Shown: positions 1 through 5,713 of the stretch, piece after piece
Position numbering within the stretch: position 1 is the stretch's first letter
Layout of the letters: every line of letters starts with the position of its first letter
The notes under the pieces: model-generated
The model's input: only the letters and a program-made list of their open reading frames with translations
What the model was told of the DNA's origin: nothing
Database searches by the model: none
Program-made: the position numbers and the translations under genes
Source: an uncultured Clostridia bacterium
GTDB taxonomy: Bacteria > Bacillota > Clostridia > Oscillospirales > Acutalibacteraceae
DNA: 6,354 nucleotides
Reading direction: 5' to 3'
Assembly (NCBI GenBank): GCA_937888485.1
Contig: CALAQQ010000086.1
Coordinates: 1 to 6,354 of the forward strand

Positions 1-1091
1 GAATTTTTAAGGTCGATTTCAATTCCGATGTCGGAAAAATCTGAAACCGCTTTTAAAATCAGACCCGGATTTGGTTTTCTGCATGAGCATTCTTTTTTCA
101 GTTCCTCAATAACAGCTTCGGGATGATGGGGACAGTAATAATAACCGTCAGCTGTAATTCCGTAGCTTTCAAACAAAAGAGCGTCTGAATAAGCGTGGAG
201 AATATCAACGTCTTCAGCTGTGTAAAGACCTTTTGCTATTCCCGCTTGGTTTGTTATGACAATAACAAGATATCCTTTGTTTTTCATTTCCGCAATCGCC
301 TTGTCGGCATTCCGTAGAAATTCAAAATCTTCCTTGCGGTAAAGATGACCTGTGTCGTGATTTATTGTTCCGTCACGGTCAAGAAAAACCGCATATCTTG
401 TTCTTTTGCAGAAAAGCATTTCTTTTTCTTCCTGCGCTTTTCTGTAGTTTTCGGGGATACCGATATCTATGAAATATCCGTCACATTCATAAACTGCAAC
501 GGGACAGTAGTCTGTTTCGAGTATCTGTTTTTCAAAAGAGAATTTCTCTTCGTTTATTTCGTTTAGTGCGTTTTTATCGATGAAATATATTCCTCCGTTT
601 ATAAGACCCGAGGACGCAATTCCTTTTTCGTGAAATCCGCAGAGAATACCGTTTTCGTGATGAAGAAGCCCCGAATTTTCGGCGTTTTCAATCCATTTTG
701 CCGCGAGTGAAATTCTGCATCCCGATTCATCATGGAATTTTTTCATCAGCGGAAGATTAACATCAAAATATGTATCGCCGTTAATAACCGCAACGCAATT
801 ATTTCGGCACATACCGAGAGCTTTTTTGATAGCGCCTCCCGTACCGAGAGGGGTATCTTCGCGGCAGTATTCAACTGTCATTCCTCTGTGGGATTTGCCG
901 ATGAATTCTTCAACGGTTTCTGCTTTGTAGCCTGTTGAAATAATCACTCTGTGAACTCCGTTGACATAGAGATAATCGAGCAGATAACGGAGAAAAGGTT
1001 TACCGTCTATCGGTGCAAGAGGCTTCGGCAGATTGTCGATGCAGGGCTTGAGGCGTGTACCCAGACCGCCTGCAAGAACGATTGCTTCCAT
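1..1091 (-). CDS. hddC/gmhB: Bifunctional heptose-1-phosphate nucleotidyltransferase (HddC-like) fused to heptose-1,7-bisphosphate phosphatase (GmhB-like), partial
   Basis: My own translation of the minus strand from the ATG at 1091 gives 363 uninterrupted codons, cut by the left edge, so the C-terminus is missing. Residues 1-222 form a sugar nucleotidyltransferase: LAGGLGTRLKP (6-16) with the LPKPLAPI segment after it binds the NTP; LGTGGA (82-87), NGD (104-106, metal Asp106) and YFIDIGIPENY (206-216) are typical of HddC. From about 233 a HAD-IIIA phosphatase begins: LDRDGT (237-242, nucleophile Asp238 and acid Asp240), ITNQAG (279-284), and the zinc loop C320-P-H322 ... C335-S-C337-RKP that is diagnostic of GmhB. 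The last HAD Asp motif would lie past the edge. Known chemistry: GmhB removes the 7-phosphate from heptose 1,7-bisphosphate and HddC activates the resulting 1-phosphate, in the characterised case with GTP. The fusion therefore joins successive cytosolic steps. The ATG overlaps the cupin stop by one base (TAATG), with GGAGG 10 bases upstream at 1102-1106. The nucleotide used is inferred. Confidence 0.9.
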   Translation of the reverse strand, partial: MEAIVLAGGLGTRLKPCIDNLPKPLAPIDGKPFLRYLLDYLYVNGVHRVIISTGYKAETVEEFIGKSHRGMTVEYCREDTPLGTGGAIKKALGMCRNNCVAVINGDTYFDVNLPLMKKFHDESGCRISLAAKWIENAENSGLLHHENGILCGFHEKGIASSGLINGGIYFIDKNALNEINEEKFSFEKQILETDYCPVAVYECDGYFIDIGIPENYRKAQEEKEMLFCKRTRYAVFLDRDGTINHDTGHLYRKEDFEFLRNADKAIAEMKNKGYLVIVITNQAGIAKGLYTAEDVDILHAYSDALLFESYGITADGYYYCPHHPEAVIEELKKECSCRKPNPGLILKAVSDFSDIGIEIDLKN

Positions 1092-1456
1092 TATACATCT
1101 GCCTCCGCGATTATATCTTTTGTGCCGTCGGGCAACTCAACGCCGTTGTCATAGAATGCAACAAGAACAGAATCCTCATGATAAACAAAGCGGTGAATAA
1201 CGTTCGGATTAATTATGAACATATCACCTTTGCCGAAATCATATGTTTCTTTTTTGCCGTCAAGTTTTGCCTCTAAAGTAAAACTGCCTTCGACAACATA
1301 AAAACCCTCACGGTTAAGACGGTGGAAATGGTTTCCGCGTTCAAAACCTGCTTTTGAAACGGCAACGTTTATCTGTTTCCAGCCTTCGTGAACAAGCTGG
1401 ATTAGTGCGCCGCGTTCATCTTCAAAAACAAAATCAGGTTTAATAATTTCTATCAT
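1091..1456 (-). CDS. Small single-domain cupin, probable sugar isomerase/epimerase (FdtA/WxcM or CapF-cupin type)
   Basis: This 121-residue protein is a single cupin barrel. The first cupin motif fits the G-x5-HxH-x4-E-x6-G pattern exactly: Gly37, His43, His45, Glu50, Gly57. The second is Gly77 ... Pro84 ... His88. His43, His45, Glu50 and His88 are the expected metal ligands. Two further signatures, D-x-RG-x-L (13-18) and RGNHFH (40-45), resemble dTDP-hexose 3,4-ketoisomerases of the FdtA/WxcM type and the C-terminal cupin of CapF. The protein is much shorter than RmlC-type 3,5-epimerases (about 180 residues). It lies between the heptose kinase and the nucleotidyltransferase-phosphatase, 12 bases after the former and overlapping the latter by one base. 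A cytosolic role on a nucleotide-activated sugar of this pathway is therefore likely, but the exact reaction cannot be read from the sequence. Its start has GAGGT six bases upstream. The family call is firm and the substrate is open. Confidence 0.75.
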   Translation of the reverse strand: MIEIIKPDFVFEDERGALIQLVHEGWKQINVAVSKAGFERGNHFHRLNREGFYVVEGSFTLEAKLDGKKETYDFGKGDMFIINPNVIHRFVYHEDSVLVAFYDNGVELPDGTKDIIAEADV

Positions 1457-1468
1457 TATGTTACCTCA

Positions 1469-2449
1469 TCAGTAGTTACATATTATCTTTGTGCCTTCGT
1501 TTTCAAATTCAAAATCAACTTCATATAAGTCCGAAAGTGCAAGACGGACATGATTCTGTTTTTCTTTCGGGACATAAAACAGCAGACATCCGCCTCCGCC
1601 AGCACCGAGGAGTTTTCCGCCGAGTGCACCGGCGTTGAGCGCTTTTTGATAAATATCGTCAATCATGCTGTTTGAAATTTTGGAGCTTATACTTCTTTTA
1701 AGCATCCATGTTTCGTTAAGCATCAGTCCGAAATCGTCGAGTGATGACTGCGGATTGACAAGAATTTTTTCGGCATCGTCAACCATGCGGAGTATTTCCA
1801 TGAGCTCCTGAGTTTTCTTGCAGAGCATGCTTTTGGTTGATTTCTGGACATGGAATGAATATCGTGAAAGTCCCGTGAAAAATATCATGAGATTATCATT
1901 AAGAGCTTGTTTTCTTTCGGGAGTTATGTTAATCGGAGTAACGGTGTATCCGTCGGCAGAGAAATCGATTCTGTTAAAGCCGCCGAATGCCGCCGCAATC
2001 TGGTCCTGGATTCCGCCTTCTTCACTGCAAAGAGTACGTTCAAGATAAATTGCATCATCCGCAAGCTCACGTTTTGTTTTGGTTATGCCTTGCATGGTAT
2101 AAAATGCGTTGAGCATTCCGACGGAGAATGCACTGCTTGTTCCGAGTCCTGTTTTTGCTGGAATATCCGCATCGTAATTGAGGCAGATTCTTTCAAGTCC
2201 GAGCCATTTCATCGCATTTCTTATAGCGGGATGCTTTATATCGTCAACGGAATTAACTTCTTCAATCTGTGCATATGAAAGCTTTGTTGTGTAGTCAAAA
2301 AGATTGAGAGGCATGGGTCTTACGTTGACGTGGCAGTATTTATTGAAGGTGGTTGATATGACCGAACCCGAATATTCGTTGAAAAATTCAGGAAAATCCG
2401 TTCCGCCGCCAAAGAAGGACATTCTGACAGGCGTCTGAGAAATGATCAT
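1469..2449 (-). CDS. hddA: D-glycero-D-manno-heptose 7-phosphate kinase (HddA-like GHMP kinase)
   Basis: A 326-residue GHMP-superfamily kinase of normal length. It opens with SQTPVRMSFFGGGTDFPEF (4-22), whose GGGTD (14-18) is the heptose kinase version of motif 1. The phosphate loop AKTGLGTSSAF lies at 98-108, GIQDQ with the probable catalytic Asp149 at 146-150, and the third GHMP motif KLLGAGGGGCLLF at 279-291. HddA phosphorylates D-glycero-D-manno-heptose 7-phosphate at C1, giving the alpha-1,7-bisphosphate on the way to GDP-heptose. The related fucose and L-glycero families share the GGGTD motif, but the neighbouring GmhB and HddC domains strongly favour heptose. The start is well supported: AAGGAGG at 2457-2463 ends seven bases before the ATG, and a near-consensus promoter lies upstream. 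It is the first gene of the heptose unit; the cupin follows after 12 bases. Confidence 0.87.
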   Translation of the reverse strand: MIISQTPVRMSFFGGGTDFPEFFNEYSGSVISTTFNKYCHVNVRPMPLNLFDYTTKLSYAQIEEVNSVDDIKHPAIRNAMKWLGLERICLNYDADIPAKTGLGTSSAFSVGMLNAFYTMQGITKTKRELADDAIYLERTLCSEEGGIQDQIAAAFGGFNRIDFSADGYTVTPINITPERKQALNDNLMIFFTGLSRYSFHVQKSTKSMLCKKTQELMEILRMVDDAEKILVNPQSSLDDFGLMLNETWMLKRSISSKISNSMIDDIYQKALNAGALGGKLLGAGGGGCLLFYVPKEKQNHVRLALSDLYEVDFEFENEGTKIICNY

Positions 2450-2456
2450 CTTGTAA

Positions 2457-2463
2457 CCTCCTT
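2457..2463 (-). promoter_or_regulatory. Strong ribosome binding site of the hddA-like kinase gene
   Basis: On the minus strand this reads AAGGAGG, a full match to the Shine-Dalgarno core, seven bases before the ATG at 2449. It fixes the start and predicts efficient translation of the first gene of the heptose unit. Confidence 0.85.
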
Positions 2464-2479
2464 CAGAAAATTTCTTTAT

Positions 2480-2508
2480 ATTATAACATATTAATGTTGA
2501 TATATCAA
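2480..2508 (-). promoter_or_regulatory. Sigma-A-type promoter of the heptose operon
   Basis: On the minus strand TTGATA (2508-2503) and TATAAT (2485-2480) are separated by exactly 17 bases, and a TG one base before the -10 makes it an extended -10 element. Transcription should begin near 2473, about 24 bases before the kinase ATG. The -35 lies only four bases past the stop codon of the upstream dehydrogenase gene, and no terminator is visible between them. The unit may therefore be read both from here and by read-through. Confidence 0.75.
2497..2508. repeat. Perfect 12-base palindrome over the -35 of the heptose promoter
   Basis: TTGATATATCAA is identical on both strands. Its first half on the minus strand is the -35 hexamer itself, so a protein bound here would block RNA polymerase. 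A second, weaker inverted repeat (AACAT-ATTA-ATGTT, 2485-2498) overlaps the spacer. The region is AT-rich, so chance is possible; an operator role is an inference. Confidence 0.4.
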
Positions 2509-2511
2509 TAG

Positions 2512-3459
2512 TTAATAAACTAAATTAATGGGAGAACCGCTTAAATATGCCAGAACATTCTCTTTGCATATCTTCATCAGTCTTTCACGGGTTTCAAATC
2601 CAGCCCATGCTATATGAGGGGTTATGAAGCAGTTTTTGATTCCGAGAAGGGGACAGTCGGATGAAGGTGGTTCGGTTGAAAGAACATCAAGCCCTGCGCC
2701 CGCAATACTACCTTTTTTAAGAGCATCGGCGAGAGCTTTTTCGTCAACGACCTGACCTCTTGATGTGTTGATAAGAACGGCATTTTTCTTCATTTTTGAA
2801 AGGAAATCCGCATTCGCCATTCCCTCGGTTTCAGGGGTCAGCGGACAATGAATGCTGACGAAATCGCTCTTTGAAAGAAGCTCGTCAACGCTTGTAAAAT
2901 TAACGCTTTCAAAGGGTGAGGGGTGATTTGTGTTGGCAAGAATTTTCATTCCGAATGCCGCCCCGATTTTTGCAACAGCCTTGCCGATTTTGCCGAATCC
3001 GATTATGCCGAGAGTTTTGCCGTCAAGTTCCGTGAGAGGTGTTTTCCAATAGCAGAAATCTTTGCAAGCCGACCATTCGCCGTTGTGCACCGAATCGCTG
3101 TGAAGTGCAACGGAATTTGTATGTTCAAGAATGAGCGAAAAAACAAGCTGTGCAACTGCCGATGTGCTGTAAGACGGAATATTGCAAACGGGAATTTCCT
3201 TTTCTTTGCAGTATTCCCAGTCAACAATATTATATCCCGTGCTGAGAAGTCCCACATATTTAAGATTTGTCAGGGTTTCGAGCAAATTTCTGCGCAGAGG
3301 GGTTTTGTTTGTTATAACAATATCACAGCCTTTGCATCTTTCCGCAATAAGGTCTGCTGGGGTGCGGTCGTAAATATTACATTCGCCGCATTCATAAAGC
3401 CAGTCCCATGAAAGGTCGCCCGGATTTGTTGTAAAGCCGTCAAGTACACATATTTTCAT
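2512..3459 (-). CDS. D-isomer-specific 2-hydroxyacid dehydrogenase (glycerate dehydrogenase/hydroxypyruvate reductase-like)
   Basis: A 315-residue cytosolic NAD(P)-dependent oxidoreductase of full family length. The Rossmann loop is GFGKIG (154-159). The catalytic triad is complete: Arg234 in TSRG, Glu263 in LSTEPP, and His282 in TPHIAW. STGYNIVD (73-80) is the substrate-loop version common in glycerate dehydrogenases, so reduction of hydroxypyruvate, glyoxylate or a similar 2-keto acid is likely; D-lactate dehydrogenase is a less likely alternative. The position that is usually Asp in NAD-dependent members, 18 residues after the loop, is Thr177 (in ANTNH), so NADP use is possible. The ATG at 3459 has GGGAG ten bases upstream and its own extended -10 promoter. 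It lies upstream of the heptose unit on the same strand with 62 bases between. No obvious metabolic link to heptose is visible. Confidence 0.86.
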   Translation of the reverse strand: MKICVLDGFTTNPGDLSWDWLYECGECNIYDRTPADLIAERCKGCDIVITNKTPLRRNLLETLTNLKYVGLLSTGYNIVDWEYCKEKEIPVCNIPSYSTSAVAQLVFSLILEHTNSVALHSDSVHNGEWSACKDFCYWKTPLTELDGKTLGIIGFGKIGKAVAKIGAAFGMKILANTNHPSPFESVNFTSVDELLSKSDFVSIHCPLTPETEGMANADFLSKMKKNAVLINTSRGQVVDEKALADALKKGSIAGAGLDVLSTEPPSSDCPLLGIKNCFITPHIAWAGFETRERLMKICKENVLAYLSGSPINLVY

Positions 3460-3499
3460 AAAACGAAATCTCCCAAATAATAAATGTTAGTACTTTATA

Positions 3500-3508
3500 A
3501 TTATAGCA
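3500..3508 (-). promoter_or_regulatory. Extended -10 promoter of the dehydrogenase gene
   Basis: On the minus strand TGC-TATAAT is a perfect -10 hexamer (3505-3500) with the TG extension. No good -35 is seen at 16-18 bases upstream, as is usual for extended -10 promoters. The predicted start near 3493 gives a leader of about 34 bases before the ATG at 3459. Confidence 0.65.
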
Positions 3509-3530
3509 TATTCTGCGTAAAATAAAATAC

Positions 3531-3546
3531 CAAAATATTTATTTTG
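3531..3546. repeat. 16-base inverted repeat between the divergent promoters
   Basis: CAAAATA-TT-TATTTTG has two perfect 7-base arms around a 2-base centre. The centre lies about 45-47 bases upstream of both predicted transcription starts, so one dimeric regulator bound here could affect both genes. The composition is AT-rich, so this is a candidate rather than a firm site. Confidence 0.4.
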
Positions 3547-3550
3547 CTTA

Positions 3551-3579
3551 TTGACCGAAACAGAATTATATTATAAAAT
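3551..3579 (+). promoter_or_regulatory. Sigma-A-type promoter of the membrane protein-kinase unit
   Basis: TTGACC (3551-3556) and TAAAAT (3574-3579), each one base from consensus, are spaced by exactly 17 bases. Transcription should start near 3586. That leaves about 11 bases before the TTG at 3597 but about 29 before the TTG at 3615, which favours the latter as the translation start. Confidence 0.72.
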
Positions 3580-3614
3580 AAATTATTAGAATAAAGTTGG
3601 AATGCGGTGAGCTT

Positions 3615-4391
3615 TTGAAAAAAAGAAAAAAGCAAAAAAAGATTCTGCTTTTCGGCGGACTCATATTGATATTGCTGTCGCTTGCCGTTGCGGCGCTTCT
3701 GATTTCGCTTCAATATGATGAATTGTGGCGTTGGTATGCCGTGACAAGACAAAACCTCGCACGACTTGAAGAATATATTGCACATATCGACATAGAATGG
3801 AAATTCTTTCTCGCAATAATGCTTTTGTTTGCGGTGAAAAGTTTTTTCCCGATTTATCCCACATCAACCGTCTGCTTTTTGTCAGGCATTGTTTTGCCGA
3901 TGTATTACGCGGTACCCGTCAATACTCTTGGTTTCGTGTTGCTTGTTACCATAAGATATTTCTGGGGCAAACGTTTCGGTGCGGGAAGTGCATGGAGGCT
4001 GATTTCCAAAATGGATATCCTGCGAAAAATTATTCAGCAGGACGGAAAAGGAAATTCCGCGCTGTTAATAGCGTTAAGACTGATTCCTGCCATGCCGATA
4101 AACAGCATATCGGGAATTTACGGCTCGTTTGAATTCGGCTACGGAAAATTCGTTCTGCTTTCATTGATAGGATTTATGCCGAAGCTTATATCGTTCACTT
4201 TTGTGGGCCGTAATCTTTATGACCCGCTTTCGCCGGGTTTCCTTGTTCCGATTATGCTTCTTATGTTCTTTTCGGGGATATCACTTCTTTCGGTTAACGG
4301 AATATGGACGACAGTTGAAAAAATAATTGAATATGCAAAGAAAAAGAAATTAAATAAAGAAGAAAAGAAAGGAATTGCAAACAATGATTAA
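3615..4391 (+). CDS. TVP38/TMEM64 family (VTT domain, DedA-like) integral membrane protein
   Basis: A 258-residue membrane protein. A basic N-terminus (MKKRKKQKK) precedes a membrane segment at about 10-32. The VTT core follows: hydrophobic stretches near 63-95 with FFPIYPTSTVCFLSG (77-91), 98-115, 147-167 with RLIPAMPINSISGIYG (155-170), and 177-197. A last membrane segment lies near 208-230, followed by a lysine-rich cytoplasmic tail. The paired proline/arginine motifs are those of the DedA/TVP38 group, whose members include lipid scramblases and transporters; the cargo here is unknown. Start: no in-frame ATG exists. The reading frame also allows a TTG at 3597, but that codon has no ribosome site and would leave a very short leader, whereas the TTG at 3615 follows GGTGAG (3606-3611). 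The end overlaps the kinase gene by eight bases, so translation is probably coupled. Confidence 0.85.
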   Translation: MKKRKKQKKILLFGGLILILLSLAVAALLISLQYDELWRWYAVTRQNLARLEEYIAHIDIEWKFFLAIMLLFAVKSFFPIYPTSTVCFLSGIVLPMYYAVPVNTLGFVLLVTIRYFWGKRFGAGSAWRLISKMDILRKIIQQDGKGNSALLIALRLIPAMPINSISGIYGSFEFGYGKFVLLSLIGFMPKLISFTFVGRNLYDPLSPGFLVPIMLLMFFSGISLLSVNGIWTTVEKIIEYAKKKKLNKEEKKGIANND

Positions 4392-5664
4392 AACTTCCGA
4401 ACTCAAAGAATTGCTTGCAGGCGCAACATATGATGACGTGCTTGCGAAAAACTATAAAAAAGAGGATATAGCTTTTCAGAAAGAAAGATATACAAAGCTT
4501 GCTTCAAAGTTTGAAGAATATTTCGGAAGCGGCAGAGAGGTCGAAATTTTCAGCGCGCCCGGCAGAACCGAGGTTTGCGGAAACCATACTGACCATAATC
4601 ACGGTTGTGTTCTTGCTGCAAGTGTTAATCTTGACGCTGTAGCCGTTGTAGGAAAAAACAGCAATAATATCGTCAGAGTAAAGTCTGAAGGTTATTCGAT
4701 TGATGCTGTTGACCTTGCAGAGCTTGGTGTTATGCCCTCCGAAAGAGGAAAATCCGAAGCACTTATCAGAGGTGTCTGTGCTGCATTCAGAAACAGAGGC
4801 TACGGTATCGGCGGTTTTGATGCCGCAACGGTTTCCGATGTTCTTTCGGGTTCGGGACTTTCTTCATCGGCAGCGTTTGAAGTTCTTATCGGAACAATTC
4901 TCAATCATCTTTATAATGACGGCAAAATCAGTGCCGTTGAAATCGCACAGATTGCGCAGTTTGCCGAAAATGAATATTTCGGAAAACCCTGCGGACTTAT
5001 GGACCAGATGGCTTGTTCTGTCGGCGGTTTCGTTATGATTGATTTCAATGCCCCCTCACAGCCTGTTATCGAAAAGCTTGATTTTGATTTCGGTGCATGC
5101 GGTCACGCTCTTTGTATTGTTGACACAGGCGGAGACCATTCCGACCTTACCGATGAATATGCCGCAGTAAGAGGCGAAATGGAAGCTGTTGCCGCAAAAT
5201 TCGGAAAGAGTGTTCTCCGTGATGTTGACAGAGCCGAATTTGAAAAGAATATCTCGGTTATCCGTGATGTTGCAGGTGACAGAGCGGTTCTTCGTGCGAT
5301 GCATTTCTACAACGAAAACATCAGAGTTGAGAAGCAGGCAAAGGCTCTCGAAGCAGGCGATTTTGAGGCTTTCAAGGCTCTTGTTGTTGAAAGCGGTTTC
5401 TCATCATATATGTATAATCAGAACGTCTATACTACCCGTGCGCCCGGAAATCAGCCTGTCAGCGTTGCTCTTGCAATCTGCCAGGATGTCCTTTGCGGAA
5501 AGGGTGCATGGAGAGTTCACGGCGGAGGTTTTGCAGGCACAATCCAGGCGTTTGTACCCTATGACCTCCTTGATGAATTCAAGTCAAGAATCTGTGCCGT
5601 GTTCGGTGAAAAATCCTGCTATGTTCTTAATATCCGACCCGAAGGCGGTATAAAAGTTATCTAA
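4384..5664 (+). CDS. galK: Galactokinase-family GHMP sugar kinase (clostridial variant)
   Basis: A 426-residue protein with the galactokinase layout: an N-terminal sugar-binding segment, then GHMP N- and C-terminal domains. Motif 1 is GRTEVCGNHTDH (60-71), motif 2 GSGLSSSAAF (156-165), the catalytic base region GLMDQ with Asp207, the EY of the sugar pocket at Tyr259, and motif 3 HGGGFAGT (379-386). The expected reaction is ATP-dependent 1-phosphorylation of galactose, feeding the Leloir pathway. However, the usual GRxNLIGEHTDY is altered: the Glu that contacts the sugar (Glu43 in human GALK1) is Asn67 and the final Tyr is His71, while Arg61, His68 and Asp70 are kept. A related sugar cannot be excluded. 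Start: the ATG at 4384 has AAAGGA (4368-4373) ten bases upstream; a TTG at 4375 in the same frame is too close to that site. It overlaps the membrane protein gene by eight bases and no separate promoter is seen. No galT or galE is visible here. Confidence 0.85.
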   Translation: MIKTSELKELLAGATYDDVLAKNYKKEDIAFQKERYTKLASKFEEYFGSGREVEIFSAPGRTEVCGNHTDHNHGCVLAASVNLDAVAVVGKNSNNIVRVKSEGYSIDAVDLAELGVMPSERGKSEALIRGVCAAFRNRGYGIGGFDAATVSDVLSGSGLSSSAAFEVLIGTILNHLYNDGKISAVEIAQIAQFAENEYFGKPCGLMDQMACSVGGFVMIDFNAPSQPVIEKLDFDFGACGHALCIVDTGGDHSDLTDEYAAVRGEMEAVAAKFGKSVLRDVDRAEFEKNISVIRDVAGDRAVLRAMHFYNENIRVEKQAKALEAGDFEAFKALVVESGFSSYMYNQNVYTTRAPGNQPVSVALAICQDVLCGKGAWRVHGGGFAGTIQAFVPYDLLDEFKSRICAVFGEKSCYVLNIRPEGGIKVI

Positions 5665-5671
5665 AATCAAA

Positions 5672-5692
5672 GGGGCGCACTATGTGTGCCCC
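5672..5692 (+). other. GC-rich intercistronic hairpin, terminator-like but without a T-tract
   Basis: GGGGCGCAC and GTGTGCCCC form a 9-base-pair stem with one G-U pair and a TAT loop, starting eight bases after the kinase stop codon. The bases that follow (TGAATTGC) are not a run of T, so it is a poor rho-independent terminator. It may stabilise the upstream mRNA, cause partial termination, or act as a weak terminator. The downstream peptidase ATG lies 21 bases later. Confidence 0.6.
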
Positions 5693-5713
5693 TGAATTGC
5701 AGAAGGTAGATTT

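Noticed and set aside
1..720. Histidinol phosphatase (HisB N-terminal) as the identity of the HAD domain
   Set aside because: HisB-N and GmhB share the zinc loop, but fusion to an HddC-type nucleotidyltransferase next to a heptose kinase makes the heptose phosphatase far more likely.
345..1276. Several short plus-strand open frames (345-566, 732-938, 951-1154, 1055-1276)
   Set aside because: They are antisense to the continuous nucleotidyltransferase-phosphatase and cupin frames and have no domain or convincing context.
1907..2278. Open frame on the plus strand opposite the heptose kinase
   Set aside because: It lies wholly antisense to a gene with clear GHMP motifs, and its predicted protein (Cys- and Phe-rich) resembles no family I know.
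2923..3411. Long plus-strand open frame (162 codons) opposite the dehydrogenase
   Set aside because: The dehydrogenase on the other strand has a full catalytic triad and Rossmann motif; the antisense protein is low-complexity Phe/Ala/Arg-rich with no recognisable domain.
3496..3505. TATAATTATA palindrome in the dehydrogenase promoter
   Set aside because: Ten AT-only bases around a -10 box in an AT-rich spacer are expected by chance and are explained by the -10 itself.
5189..5653. Overlapping plus-strand frame of 154 codons inside the sugar kinase gene
   Set aside because: It is an out-of-frame shadow of the kinase, whose own frame carries conserved motifs across the same bases.
5672..5692. 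Calling the hairpin a rho-independent terminator
   Set aside because: No T-tract follows the stem on the plus strand, so it is listed as a hairpin of unknown role.
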